Of a stretch of DNA of 64,000 nucleotides, positions 35,978 to 45,737 are shown piece by piece (within the stretch, counting starts at the first letter, position 1; every line of letters starts with the position of its first letter). Below the pieces are notes generated by a model that saw only the letters and a program-made list of their open reading frames with translations, had not been told where the DNA came from and made no database searches. The DNA is from Acetobacter sp. UBA5411. Its GTDB lineage: Bacteria > Pseudomonadota > Alphaproteobacteria > Acetobacterales > Acetobacteraceae. The position numbers and the translations under genes were made by a program. The DNA lies in the NCBI RefSeq assembly GCF_002409645.1, contig NZ_DHNR01000037.1, positions 72,746 to 136,745 on the forward strand. The letters run 5' to 3'.

Positions 35978-36217
35978 ATGACGAGTTCAGCGTCCCTGAG
36001 CGGCACCGGCTACGCCCTGCTGGCTCTCCAGCATCGTGGCCGCACTTCCGCAGCGCCTGCCAAAGTCGCCGACACCAACATCAATGCAACCGGCCAGCGG
36101 TCCCATGGCGGTGGCCTTTCGATCGGCCTGGACTCCACGGGCAACGTGCTCACAAAAAGCAGCGCGGGCAAGGATGGAAAGACCGTAAAATCCGCAGCGG
36201 TCGATCTGTTCGGCTGA
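35978..36217 (+). CDS. Small conserved-looking hypothetical protein
   Basis: 79 residues, Ser/Ala/Gly/Lys-rich, with a GAAGGA ribosome site. There is no signal peptide or transmembrane helix. The composition (GKDGKTVKSAAVDLFG at the end) and the strong start support a real gene rather than chance, since nothing else occupies this interval. Function unknown. Confidence 0.55.
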   Translation: MTSSASLSGTGYALLALQHRGRTSAAPAKVADTNINATGQRSHGGGLSIGLDSTGNVLTKSSAGKDGKTVKSAAVDLFG

Positions 36218-36232
36218 ACAGACCGGCGCTTC

Positions 36233-36823
36233 TTAAGCGAACTGCTTCAGAGTCCAAGGAGTTGCCGCGACCTCCGGCGGTTCAGCCACAACCGGAATAG
36301 CGTTCGGAAGCCGGACATTCGCAGGAAGATGCATGGCTGAACGCAAGGCGCGGAACAGCGCGCCGTGAGCCACAATCAGCACGGTGCCCTGCCCGGTCAG
36401 AGCCCTGTTCAGGGCGGCGACGGCGCGGTCACGCAGAAACGCGAAGGGCTCAGCGCCGGGAGGGGTGTAAAGCCCCTCGACCCAGTCATCATACCACTCG
36501 CCCATCGGGCACCCTTCCTGCTCACCGAAGCAGACCTCTTCCAGTCCCACATCCATGGTGAGCACCGGACGAACGCCATAGCGTTCCTTCAGCGCATCAG
36601 CCGCAACCTCCGCCGTGCGCAGGGCGCGGGCCAACGGGGAGGAAACAATCCGGCTGATTCTCAGATCACCCAGCGCCTCCTGCGCCAGCAGACCACCGGC
36701 CTTGCGCGCCTGCTCCAGCCCGGTCTCATTGAGCGGAATATCGGTCCGGCCCTGTGACAGACCCTGCTTGTTCCAGTCGGTCTCGCCATGACGGAGATAC
36801 CAGTAACGTGTCGGGGTAATCAC
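36233..36823 (-). CDS. Histidine phosphatase (phosphoglycerate mutase-like) family protein
   Basis: About 196 residues from a GTG at 36823, chosen because AGAGGA lies seven bases upstream; the open frame extends further into prs. It has the catalytic motif YLRHGETDWNKQG at residues 8-20, then LNETGLEQARKAG, SSPLARALRTAEVAA, the general acid region LEEVCFGEQEG, and the second His in VLIVAHGALFRAL. It is probably a cytoplasmic phosphatase rather than a true mutase. It follows prs by 19 bases on the same strand and is likely co-transcribed with it. Confidence 0.85.
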   Translation of the reverse strand: MITPTRYWYLRHGETDWNKQGLSQGRTDIPLNETGLEQARKAGGLLAQEALGDLRISRIVSSPLARALRTAEVAADALKERYGVRPVLTMDVGLEEVCFGEQEGCPMGEWYDDWVEGLYTPPGAEPFAFLRDRAVAALNRALTGQGTVLIVAHGALFRALRSAMHLPANVRLPNAIPVVAEPPEVAATPWTLKQFA

Positions 36824-36842
36824 AAGGCGATCCTCTGCTTTC

Positions 36843-37775
36843 TCAGTCAAACAGCGACGAGACAGAACTCTCGTCGGACACGGCGCGCATGGCGCGTGCA
36901 AGCAGTTCGGCTGTCGTGATCTGACGGATGTTGTGAGCTGCCTTGACAGCGTCTGTCGCCTTGATGCTGTCGGTCAGCGTGAGCATCTCGATCGGAGAAG
37001 CGCCAATCCGTTCGACCGCCTTTCCAGTCAGCACACCGTGCGTGACGTAAGCGCCAACGGACGCCGCGCCATTGTCGATGATGGCCTGCGCCGCGTTGCA
37101 GAGCGAGCCGCCGCTATCCACGATATCATCAACCAGCAGACAGTGACGGCCTTTCACGTCACCGATGACATTCATGACTTCGGACACACCGGCGCGCTCG
37201 CGGCGCTTGTCGATGATGGCGAGATCCGTGTTCAGACGCTGCGCCAACTGACGCGCACGCACCACGCCGCCAACATCCGGCGAGACGATCATCAGATCGC
37301 GGTCGCCGTAACGCTCCTTGATGTCGCGCACGAACAGCGGCGCGGCATAAAGATTGTCCACCGGCACGTCGAAGAAGCCCTGAATCTGCATGGCGTGCAG
37401 GTCCATGGTCAGCACACGGTCAGCGCCGGCCTCGACCAGCAGGTTCGCCACCAGCTTGGCGCTGATTGGCGTGCGAGGGCCGGATTTACGGTCCTGACGG
37501 GCGTAACCGAAATACGGCATGACCGCCGTGATCCGACGGGCCGATCCGCGCCGCAGCGCGTCCAGCATGATCAGCAATTCCATGAGGTTGTCATTCGTCG
37601 GCATGCAGGTGCTCTGCACAACGAACACGTCCTCACCACGCACATTCTCGAAAATCTCGACAAAGACTTCCATGTCGGCGAAGCGACGCACGGAGGCGTT
37701 GCAAAGCGACATATTGAGTTCAGCCGCTACAGCTTCGGCGAGCGGTAGGTTGCTGTTACAAGCGACGATCTTCAT
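36843..37775 (-). CDS. prs: Ribose-phosphate pyrophosphokinase
   Basis: 310 residues, the standard length. It makes PRPP from ribose 5-phosphate and ATP for nucleotide, histidine and tryptophan synthesis. Visible motifs are the ATP-binding YFGYARQDRK region (about 90-105), the metal/regulatory DLHAMQIQGFFD, KRRERAG, and the PRPP loop LLVDDIVDSGGSL (about residues 213-225). The gene is well separated from the neighbour upstream. Confidence 0.95.
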   Translation of the reverse strand: MKIVACNSNLPLAEAVAAELNMSLCNASVRRFADMEVFVEIFENVRGEDVFVVQSTCMPTNDNLMELLIMLDALRRGSARRITAVMPYFGYARQDRKSGPRTPISAKLVANLLVEAGADRVLTMDLHAMQIQGFFDVPVDNLYAAPLFVRDIKERYGDRDLMIVSPDVGGVVRARQLAQRLNTDLAIIDKRRERAGVSEVMNVIGDVKGRHCLLVDDIVDSGGSLCNAAQAIIDNGAASVGAYVTHGVLTGKAVERIGASPIEMLTLTDSIKATDAVKAAHNIRQITTAELLARAMRAVSDESSVSSLFD

Positions 37776-37908
37776 CTGCCGATTTTCCTGTGAAACTGCA
37801 CCACACGACCCGCAACCCGGGTATTGCCGGGCCTTCTAGCAACGCAGGGGCCTCCTGTCATCCGACCAACGGACAGAATGAGGCCATTTCGCATCAGGTG
37901 TGTCCTGA

Positions 37909-40620
37909 TCACACAGGCACCTGCGCCGCCACATCATCCGCCACAAGGCGCAGCGGTCGTGCGGACAACTCCTCAAACTGCTCGGCCCGACAGGTCATGA
38001 TGATGATCTGCATCCGGCTTGCGGCGTCTGTCAGAATATCGAACAGCGTCCGCATCCGCAGCGCATCGGAGAAGCACAGCGCATCATCGAGAATCAGCAT
38101 GGCGGGACGACCCTGCGCATGCAGGATGTCCGCAAAACCCAGCCGGACCAGCACGGCAATCTGTTCCCGAGTCCCATCGGAGAGTCTCTCGATATCCTCC
38201 TCCGCACGTCCGCGGCTCAGCCCGGACACAGTGAAATCGGTTTGCAGATGGGCCGTCGCACGAGGGAACAGCATCTCGATCGCGGGCTGAAGCGCACGGG
38301 TCAGCGGCGCGAGATAACGCTCCGTCGTCTCCCGCTCCGCCTCCATGAGCGTTTCCTTGAGCAACCTGAGAACGGCGACTTCCTGCTCACAGGACACGCG
38401 TTCCATCCGGTGCCGCTCAATGTCGCGTTTGCAGGCGGCGATCACCTCATCCAGACCGCTTCCTTCTGCCGCCTGAATCCGGACCTCGCGTGTCACCACA
38501 TCCTGTTGCAGGCGCGCGAGACGATCCCGCCGTCCCGCAATCTGGGCATCCAGACGGCTGATGGCTGCATCGACAAGAGCTTCCGGCTCGGAGGGACGCT
38601 CCTCGTTCAGACGTTCCAACGCCCGTTCCGCCGTATTCAGCGTCTCTCCCGCCTTCTCAAAACGTTCGTTCAGCACTGCATCCGGCTCACTGGCCTGCGC
38701 CGCGTCTTCCTCGCCCTGAAGATTATCCTGCCGATCCCTGAGCACGCGACAGTCCGACCGGCGCTCTTCCAGAAGTTTCCGCGCCACGTCCTGTTCGGCG
38801 AGCGGATCACGCAGCGCCTCCCGCGTCCGGACAATATCCTGTTCCACGTCGTGCAAAACCTGTCGGGCTGCTGCAAGACCAGTTCTGGCTGCCTCCATGG
38901 ACGCGGGAAGTGCAGTGACTTCGTCGCCCTGCGCTTCTTTCCATTGCGCCAGTCCGGCTTCCGCCTCGGCGATCCGCTGACGCAGCATCGCCATGGCGCG
39001 CTCAGGCGTGTCTGCCTGAAACGCCTTCATGGCTGCTTTCAGCCCTTCTTCCGCCGCCTTGCACGCTGCTTCGGCCTGACGACGACGCTCCATATCCGCA
39101 TGGGCCGCCGCCATATCCGCGCAGCCGACCACGTCCAGCGCCACCCGGAACGCCTGACGCGCCCGGTCAATCGCGTCCTGCATGACGGCGCGATCACGGA
39201 TGGCCGGAACAATGCGGAATGTGCCGACGCCTTCGATCGTCAGTTCAGCCGGATCGACCAGCTTGAGTCGTTCTGTCTCGACCGCCTGTCCATTGAGCCG
39301 CACCCGCTCCGCAGCGCCGGGCTCCAGAGTGACTTCCAGACCGGTCGCCTGAGCGCCCAGCGCGGTTTCGGCCTCAAACACCGCCTTGTCTGCGACCTGA
39401 ATGGCCCGAAGACGTTTTTCATCCACCCGAAAGGCAGTGAACGCGGCGCGGGTTTTTTCGACCTGCTCAATCAGGCTTTCGAGATGATGCTGTTGGCGGA
39501 TCGCCTCATCCCGCTGCTCCTGCTGCTGAAGATGGGCGAGCGCCTGCGTGGCACGGTTGACGGCCCTACCCGCCTCGGTGCGGCGCTCATCGAGCTTGCC
39601 AAGGGCGTCACTCCGCTCTGCAAGTGCAGCCTCGGCCCGTTGCAGGCGTGCCTCCGCCTGACGATATTCCTCCTCCGCCTCAAGAGCCTTTTGCCGGGCG
39701 TCGGCCAGACGCTGCCGTCGTTCTGCCCGAAGCGTGCGCTCATCCCGCAGACGGTTCCAGTCACGCTGCGCCGTTTCGATGGCCGCCTTCGCCTCGGCTT
39801 CGCGTTTTCCGAAGCGCAGCAGGTCGCTTTTCCGGGTTCTAGCCTGCTCGAGTTCGTCCTGTTCCCGCTGCTGACGTGCCGGGTCCTGCTCCCGCCGCAT
39901 CTGCTGACGTGCATGATCCAGTTCTCTCAGATCCTGCTCAAGAGCGCTCTGTCGGCTTTCCAAAGTCGCCAGAGTGGCTGTGGCCGTTTCTTCGCCTGCC
40001 GCTGCGTCGGCATAACGGCCCTGCTTTTTATTGTGGCCGTTGACCAGTTTGCCCAGATCCTCCTGCACCCGTTTCAGAATACGGGCCGCGTCCGCGCCGC
40101 CGGTGATCTCCGCAAAATCGGCGTTCAGGCAGGACTGCACACTCTGGCGGGCCGTGTCGCACAGGTCTGGCTGGGTAAAACTCTGTCCCTGCTCCACCCA
40201 CAAGGCGGGAAGCAGCCCGTCCGTCTCGTTCTTTTTCGCAGCGCTCAGTCCGAGAAGCGTCTGCACCTCCGCGTCGGCGTCATCACCTTCTTTCAGTCCG
40301 CTTGGACCAGTCAGACGGGTAAAGCTCTTTCTCAGAAACTGTTTTTCAAAACGGTAGGTCTGACCGTTCAGTGTAAACTCCGCCAGAATACGCGGCGCGC
40401 CACCGCTATACGGCTCGAAAGATCGCGTGGTTTTTGTGGAAGAGCCCGGCTTGTAGAGAAACAGCGCCCGTAGCGCCGCCAGCATGGTCGATTTGCCGGA
40501 TTCATTCGAAGCCGCCAGCAGATTCAGCCCTGCGCCGAGTCCATCGAGACGGTGAACACCGGTAAAACGACGGAAGTTTTCGACTTCCAGAGCCGTGAAG
40601 ATCAGTCCGTTCGTGCTCAT
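37909..40620 (-). CDS. AAA ATPase with coiled coils, SbcC/YhaN-like
   Basis: 903 residues. Walker A is ASNESGKST at about residue 36 and Walker B is PAMLILDDALCFSD near the C-terminus, with long Arg/Glu/Ala/Gln-rich coiled coils between (about 180-430 and 560-780). That is the SMC/Rad50-type architecture, shorter than classical SbcC. It overlaps the nuclease gene upstream (ATGA), so the two proteins most probably form an ATP-gated DNA-end nuclease complex like SbcCD or YhaN/YhaO. The region opposite is an open antisense frame that is an artefact of composition. Confidence 0.85.
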   Translation of the reverse strand: MSTNGLIFTALEVENFRRFTGVHRLDGLGAGLNLLAASNESGKSTMLAALRALFLYKPGSSTKTTRSFEPYSGGAPRILAEFTLNGQTYRFEKQFLRKSFTRLTGPSGLKEGDDADAEVQTLLGLSAAKKNETDGLLPALWVEQGQSFTQPDLCDTARQSVQSCLNADFAEITGGADAARILKRVQEDLGKLVNGHNKKQGRYADAAAGEETATATLATLESRQSALEQDLRELDHARQQMRREQDPARQQREQDELEQARTRKSDLLRFGKREAEAKAAIETAQRDWNRLRDERTLRAERRQRLADARQKALEAEEEYRQAEARLQRAEAALAERSDALGKLDERRTEAGRAVNRATQALAHLQQQEQRDEAIRQQHHLESLIEQVEKTRAAFTAFRVDEKRLRAIQVADKAVFEAETALGAQATGLEVTLEPGAAERVRLNGQAVETERLKLVDPAELTIEGVGTFRIVPAIRDRAVMQDAIDRARQAFRVALDVVGCADMAAAHADMERRRQAEAACKAAEEGLKAAMKAFQADTPERAMAMLRQRIAEAEAGLAQWKEAQGDEVTALPASMEAARTGLAAARQVLHDVEQDIVRTREALRDPLAEQDVARKLLEERRSDCRVLRDRQDNLQGEEDAAQASEPDAVLNERFEKAGETLNTAERALERLNEERPSEPEALVDAAISRLDAQIAGRRDRLARLQQDVVTREVRIQAAEGSGLDEVIAACKRDIERHRMERVSCEQEVAVLRLLKETLMEAERETTERYLAPLTRALQPAIEMLFPRATAHLQTDFTVSGLSRGRAEEDIERLSDGTREQIAVLVRLGFADILHAQGRPAMLILDDALCFSDALRMRTLFDILTDAASRMQIIIMTCRAEQFEELSARPLRLVADDVAAQVPV

Positions 40621-41753
40621 GCGCTTCGCTCACTCCGCCAGAGAACCGCCAGCCGTTGCAGGGCCGCCATAGCGTGCTGCTGTTCAGGTCCCGGCGTTAC
40701 GCTCAGCGCCTGCAGGCGGGCGGCAGCCCGACTGACGACACCGGCCTCGCCAAAAGTGGACAGATCCGCTTCGGACGCCACCAGTTCAGGACGCTTGCCA
40801 AGACGCAGCAGACAGAGCGCCGCTTCGACGCCAGTCAGGATTTTCTCGTCGAAAAGCGTCATGTCCTCCAGTGTCAGATGGCCTTCCGCATCCAGCCAGA
40901 CCAGCAGGGAACTGAGATTTTGCGGATCGAGCGACCGCAGCCGATTTTCCAATGCCTCGATTTCTTCGCGTGACGTGAGGGTAGCCTGCACCCGCTTCCA
41001 CGAGAACCGTCCCACGCGATGCGGTGTGATGGTCGGCACGGCGTTCGGTCCGTCGATCGCAACGACCAGCGCGGAGCCGCCGCCGTCACCACCTTTATCG
41101 AACCCGTCGATTTCTGGCGTGCCGGAATAGGCGCATCGCTCGCTGATCTTGTTGAAGCCGTGCCAGTCGCCCAGAGCGAGATAGGCCAGCCCCGCCTTCG
41201 CCGCACGATCAAGCGCAATCAGGTTAGGCTGTTCACCGGACTGACTGCCGAATTCACGAACGGAACCATGCGCCATGCCGATCCGCATGACCCCTTCCGG
41301 CGTTTCAGCCTCATCCATCCAGAGGGTCGGGTCATTCAGAGTATGGCGGCGGTTCAGCACGGAGGGCAGCAGCCAGACAGAGCCGTCCTGCGTCATCGCA
41401 ACGGGATTTGGCTCCAGATGCAGACGGATATTTTCGGGAGGAGCGGAACGTCGAACCCGGTCCCACACGCCATTCGGCTGAAGGAAATCGTGGTTGCCGG
41501 GGATCAGGTGCCAGCGCAGGTCAGGAAACTGACGCATGCGTTCGAGAGGCTGACGCAGGGTGCGGTCAGAAGGTGTTTCGTAATCGTAGATGTCTCCCGC
41601 CACGAGAACATCCGCAGCACCATGCGCGCGCGCCAGTTCGCCAAGCCGGTTGATGACCTCAAGCCGTTCGGCCTGAAGGACGCGAAGCACCTCGTCACTT
41701 GCGAAATTGAACGTCTTTCCGATCTGCCAGTCCGAGCTGTGCACAAACCGCAT
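40617..41753 (-). CDS. Metallophosphoesterase, SbcD/YhaO-like DNA nuclease
   Basis: 378 residues from the ATG at 41753, preceded by GGAAGGAAAG; an upstream GTG/ATG-like extension in the same frame lacks homology. Motifs of the calcineurin-like phosphoesterase fold: HSSDWQIGK (residues 5-13), VAGDIYDY, and IPGNHDF (about residue 95), with further metal ligands later (MAHGS, GDWHGF). The first motif carries Gln where classical SbcD has His (DWH), as in the YhaO branch. It partners the coiled-coil ATPase gene, whose ATG overlaps this stop. Confidence 0.85.
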   Translation of the reverse strand: MRFVHSSDWQIGKTFNFASDEVLRVLQAERLEVINRLGELARAHGAADVLVAGDIYDYETPSDRTLRQPLERMRQFPDLRWHLIPGNHDFLQPNGVWDRVRRSAPPENIRLHLEPNPVAMTQDGSVWLLPSVLNRRHTLNDPTLWMDEAETPEGVMRIGMAHGSVREFGSQSGEQPNLIALDRAAKAGLAYLALGDWHGFNKISERCAYSGTPEIDGFDKGGDGGGSALVVAIDGPNAVPTITPHRVGRFSWKRVQATLTSREEIEALENRLRSLDPQNLSSLLVWLDAEGHLTLEDMTLFDEKILTGVEAALCLLRLGKRPELVASEADLSTFGEAGVVSRAAARLQALSVTPGPEQQHAMAALQRLAVLWRSERSA

Positions 41754-42039
41754 AACGTCGTCTTTCCTTCCGTTGCCTGCTCTCAATACCAGCGAAAGCC
41801 GGTTTTGGCGCGTGCGTTATGCGAAAGGGTGATCATGGGACAGGGGTGATGCCGTCGCATTTTCTTGAAGGATTACAATAAAAGTTCCTTGGATGTCGTG
41901 TTTTTAAAACACCGCCGTTCCCTGAAACTTTTTGGAATTTACTGGCTTTTTATGCTTGCAGACAAGCTGGGATCAAACGGACAGTGTCCGTTTTGGGACA
42001 TGGGACATAGTCTCGTAAGTCACCCCGTTATTTTCCCTT

Positions 42040-44286
42040 TTACTGCGGTTTTGCAGGCCAGCCACCGCCATATCCGAATGAGCCACCATAGGACGGTGGA
42101 GGAGCAGGTGCTGCCTGCTGCGGTGCGGGTTGCTGTGCCTGTGGTGCAGGCTGCTGGACCGGCTGCACCTGCGGAGCCTTACGGAGCACAAGGACACCGC
42201 CGGGTTCAAAGGAGTAGATATAATCAGCATGCGCGATGGTCGCGGGCCGGTGGGCCACCATCACGCGCGTGACGTTCATCGCCCTCAGGGATTGCGCCAC
42301 AATGGATTCCGTATGTTCGTCAAGATGACTGGTAGCTTCATCAAGGAACAGGATTTGCGGACGCTTGTAGAGCGCACGTGCGAGAATGACACGCTGCTTC
42401 TGACCACCTGACAGAGCGCCGCCCATATCACCCACCAGAGTCTCGAAACCCATCGGCATGCGCTTGATGTCTTCAAGAATGGCGGCCTTGGCGGCGCAGT
42501 CGGTAATCAGATTCTGATCCGGGTCATCCGCAAAACCGCTGATATTGTCAGCAATAGAACCCGAGAAGAGACCGTCATCCTGCAACACGCCGGCGATACG
42601 CTCGCGATAGGTTTCCATCGACAGCACCGCCGTATCCACACCATCAATGTAGATATTGCCTTCATCCAAGGCATGCAGCCCCATCATGGCCTTGAGCAGC
42701 GTCGTCTTACCACAGCCGGATGGACCAACAATGGCGACGCTGGAGCCTGATGGAATATCGAGATCAAGCCCACGGAAAATCCATGGCTCCTGCGCCGCAT
42801 AACGCACCGATACCCCGCGACAGGAAAGCGCCGCGGCTCCATCATAATGCGTGCCGGGAATAGTTTCAGACATGGGCTCGGGTTCGGTCATGACGATATC
42901 AGCCAGACGGTCAGTCTGGATGTTCAGCATGCGCAGCTTGAAGCCGGTATTCACCAGAGAACCGACGCGGCTTGCGAACTGGTCCTTGTAGGACAGGAAG
43001 GCGACCAGCATACCGACGGACATGGAACCATCCATGACCTGATAGGCTCCCAGCACCATCATGATCAGACGGTCAGCGCCAAAAATGAAATCGCCAAGCC
43101 GGCCATAGATCAAATCAAAACGCTGAAGACGCAGTTTGATGTTGATGCTGTCGATAACGATATTCAGCCATGTCGCGCGACGCCGCTCGCGGAGGCCGAG
43201 CAGCTTGACGCTGGCCATGCCACGCAGGGTCTCGATGAAGTGACTCTGCTGCTTGGCGTTGACGACAATCTGTTCTTCAGACGCTTCGCGATAAGTGCTG
43301 TACGTCACCAGACGCAGCAGGATATCGAGCGCCAACGCGACACAGGCGACAAGTCCCAGCCAGCCGCCATAGACGAACAGCATGATCCCCATGCCGACAC
43401 CCATGATGCCGTCCATGACGGTCTGCACCATGTCGGTCGTCATGGTCTGCTGGATGGTGCCCAGCGATCCGAAGCGCGACAGCACGTCACCGACATGACG
43501 CTTGCTGAAATAATCAAGCGGCAGGCGGGTCAGATGATCGAACAGGCTGGTGTTCCATTCCAGACCAACCCGGGTGCTGAACAGGGTCACAGCCCATGTA
43601 CGGACGGAGCCGATGAACATCTGCAACAGAAGCAGAAGCGCCAGTCCGAAAGTAATGGTTTTCAGCAGGTCATGATCGGCAGTGACAATCACCTCGTCGA
43701 TCACCACCTGAGACACCATCGGCGAGATCAGCGCGATGACTTCCAGCCCGAGGGACAGGAAGAACAGGCCCATGAGCGCGCCGCGCAGTCCCGCGACGTG
43801 ACGGAACAGATCGCCCAGACGGATGGTTTCGCGCTCATCCTTCTTCTCGAAGGACTCGTTGGGAGTGGCTTCCAGCGCGACACCCGTGAACTCGCGGGAA
43901 ACCTCTTCCATGCTGATGGTGCGGTTTCCAACGGCGGGATCATTGATGGTGATCCTGTCGCCCTTGACCTCCGTGAGCACCACAAAGTGGTTCATGCCCC
44001 AGTGCAGGATGCAGGGCTTCTTGAGGTTGACGAGATCGTCGAGATCGAGCCTGACAGCGCGGGTCGAGAAACCCATATGATCGGCAATCTGGACGAGGCT
44101 GCGAAGCGTCACGCCCTGAATGGAAACCGAGTAGCGCCGGCGCAGGGTCGCCAGATCAATCTTATGGCCGTAATGGGCCATGATCATGGCCAGACAGGCG
44201 ATACCGCATTCCGCAGCCTCGACCTGAAGGATGACCGGTGTTTTCTTGCCGAACCCGAATTGAAGGGCGTTGAAAGCCTCGCTCAT
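42040..44286 (-). CDS. Peptidase C39-containing ABC exporter (peptide/bacteriocin type)
   Basis: 748 residues. Domain order: C39 peptidase (1-130) with Cys27 in EAAECGIACL, His100 in WGMNHFVV and Asp116 in INDPAVG; a six-helix membrane domain (about 160-430); and a nucleotide-binding domain with Walker A VGPSGCGKTT, signature LSGGQKQR and Walker B ILFLDEATSHLD. It cleaves double-glycine leaders and exports the peptide. The last 45 residues are an unusual Pro/Gln/Ala-rich tail ending GGSFGYGGGWPAKPQ. The start overlaps the stop of the HlyD-family gene, making an operon with it and the precursor upstream. Confidence 0.9.
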   Translation of the reverse strand: MSEAFNALQFGFGKKTPVILQVEAAECGIACLAMIMAHYGHKIDLATLRRRYSVSIQGVTLRSLVQIADHMGFSTRAVRLDLDDLVNLKKPCILHWGMNHFVVLTEVKGDRITINDPAVGNRTISMEEVSREFTGVALEATPNESFEKKDERETIRLGDLFRHVAGLRGALMGLFFLSLGLEVIALISPMVSQVVIDEVIVTADHDLLKTITFGLALLLLLQMFIGSVRTWAVTLFSTRVGLEWNTSLFDHLTRLPLDYFSKRHVGDVLSRFGSLGTIQQTMTTDMVQTVMDGIMGVGMGIMLFVYGGWLGLVACVALALDILLRLVTYSTYREASEEQIVVNAKQQSHFIETLRGMASVKLLGLRERRRATWLNIVIDSINIKLRLQRFDLIYGRLGDFIFGADRLIMMVLGAYQVMDGSMSVGMLVAFLSYKDQFASRVGSLVNTGFKLRMLNIQTDRLADIVMTEPEPMSETIPGTHYDGAAALSCRGVSVRYAAQEPWIFRGLDLDIPSGSSVAIVGPSGCGKTTLLKAMMGLHALDEGNIYIDGVDTAVLSMETYRERIAGVLQDDGLFSGSIADNISGFADDPDQNLITDCAAKAAILEDIKRMPMGFETLVGDMGGALSGGQKQRVILARALYKRPQILFLDEATSHLDEHTESIVAQSLRAMNVTRVMVAHRPATIAHADYIYSFEPGGVLVLRKAPQVQPVQQPAPQAQQPAPQQAAPAPPPSYGGSFGYGGGWPAKPQ

Positions 44287-45602
44287 TTATCGACGAGCCC
44301 CCCACTGATGGCAATGATGCTGTCACGCATGCTGATCACAGGATCGAATATCCACTGATAGAGACGCCGTGAATCGATGGCGATATCCGCCTCGACTTCC
44401 ATTCCGGCTTCCAGCGGCTTTTTCTCGCCATAAGCCATGATGTAGGGGAGATCCGGCTTGACCCGGATACGGTAGAGGTCTCCGCCACTGGACCCACCGC
44501 AGCCGTCTTTCTTGTCCTGACCGCCGGACGCGGACTGCTGCTGTCCCTTGCCCGGTTGGGATTCCGTAATAGGGGCTCTGGTAATTTCCACAACACGTCC
44601 GCGCGCCAGACCAAAACGCTGATAGGGGAAAGCGGCGTAATGCATCAGCACGGGCTCACCTTCTCGCAAAAAGCCTATGGAAGCGCTGCTGACATACAGT
44701 TCCGCATCCAGAGAACGCCCCGTCGGCAGAAGCGTGACGAGGGGCGTTCCCGCAGAGACCTGCTGACCAAGATTACCGCGTACAGCTGAAAGAATACCAT
44801 CATCCGGCGCTTCGATGATGATGGTGCGGTGGCTTTCACTTTCATCAATCTGCTTGTCGATATCGGAAATCTGACGGTCCAGATCATTGATGTCATGTGC
44901 CGTCTGCCGATCGTAGCGCATCAGCTTTGACGTATTGTCTGAAATCTTGCCTTCAGTATCTGTATAGGTCTGCATGAACTGTGCATGACTGCTGAGCAGT
45001 TGCGCGTAAGTATAGAGCTGACTCTGGAACTGTGTTTCGGTCACAAGATGAGCGCTCTGCGCGTTTTTCATGCGGTTCACGGCCGCTTCCACCACAGGCA
45101 GCACTTTGGCGTCATTGGAAAGCTGCAGACCGGTCAGATTGTGCTGCTGCTGCAGATTACGGATCTGATTGATCAGGGCCTGCTTTTCTACAGGCGCGTC
45201 CGCAATGCGGATTTCCTTCTGTCGCTCAAACAGCTCACGCTGTCTACGCAACTGTACAAGCACCTGCTCCTGTGTCGGGCCCGTCGTTGAACGGGCCTCC
45301 AGATCGATAGTAAAAAGCTTCTGTCCCTTTTTGACATGCTGGCCTTCTTCCGCCAGTCGGCCGCTGATGATGCCTGCCGCGCTGGCGTCAACAGTAATCA
45401 GTCCGGTAGGGGGGAGCATATAGCCTGTGGCGTGTACGCGGCGTGTATAGATGCCGAAATATACATAAAGAACGGCCAGAACTACCAGCGCCAGTGTAAC
45501 CCATGAAATAACGCGGATCGAGAGCGACTGCGTCGCCTGCACCTGCCCCAGCCACGCCTGTCGGCGAGCGTCAAGCGCTTCCTGACGGTAGAGAGAAGAC
45601 AT
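44283..45602 (-). CDS. HlyD-family membrane fusion (adaptor) protein
   Basis: 439 residues. A single N-terminal transmembrane helix (about 30-52), a biotinyl-lipoyl-like strand (VDASAAGIISGRLAEEGQHVKKGQKLF at about 70-95), a coiled-coil hairpin (about 110-255) and C-terminal barrel region (YVSSASIGFLREGEPV). It links the inner-membrane ABC exporter to the outer membrane. A Ser/Gly/Gln patch with one Cys (KKDGCGG) near residue 355 is odd for the family. It overlaps the transporter gene and lies downstream of the double-glycine precursor gene. Confidence 0.85.
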   Translation of the reverse strand: MSSLYRQEALDARRQAWLGQVQATQSLSIRVISWVTLALVVLAVLYVYFGIYTRRVHATGYMLPPTGLITVDASAAGIISGRLAEEGQHVKKGQKLFTIDLEARSTTGPTQEQVLVQLRRQRELFERQKEIRIADAPVEKQALINQIRNLQQQHNLTGLQLSNDAKVLPVVEAAVNRMKNAQSAHLVTETQFQSQLYTYAQLLSSHAQFMQTYTDTEGKISDNTSKLMRYDRQTAHDINDLDRQISDIDKQIDESESHRTIIIEAPDDGILSAVRGNLGQQVSAGTPLVTLLPTGRSLDAELYVSSASIGFLREGEPVLMHYAAFPYQRFGLARGRVVEITRAPITESQPGKGQQQSASGGQDKKDGCGGSSGGDLYRIRVKPDLPYIMAYGEKKPLEAGMEVEADIAIDSRRLYQWIFDPVISMRDSIIAISGGLVDK

Positions 45603-45690
45603 ACAGAGAGAAGACCTTAAGGTGCAGACGGGACGGTCTTACAGCCTGACATCAAAACAATAAAGAAAAACAAAAAAAGAAATTATGTAC

Positions 45691-45720
45691 AAAAAATATG
45701 GGGAAGTCGGAAACTTCCCC
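45691..45720 (-). terminator. Hairpin between peptide precursor and export genes
   Basis: An eight-base stem (GGGGAAGT / ACTTCCCC) with a five-base loop, followed on the minus strand by a T-rich tract (ATTTTTT). It lies 18 bases past the precursor stop and before the adaptor gene. It is probably a partial terminator that gives more precursor than transporter mRNA. Confidence 0.7.
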
Positions 45721-45737
45721 ATGCCACAGTCCAGTTA

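Noticed and set aside
38119..40473. A 784-codon open frame on the plus strand opposite the coiled-coil ATPase
   Set aside because: It lies entirely antisense to a gene with clear Walker motifs and coiled coils, and the translation has no domain or start signal. Long antisense frames are common in GC-rich genes.
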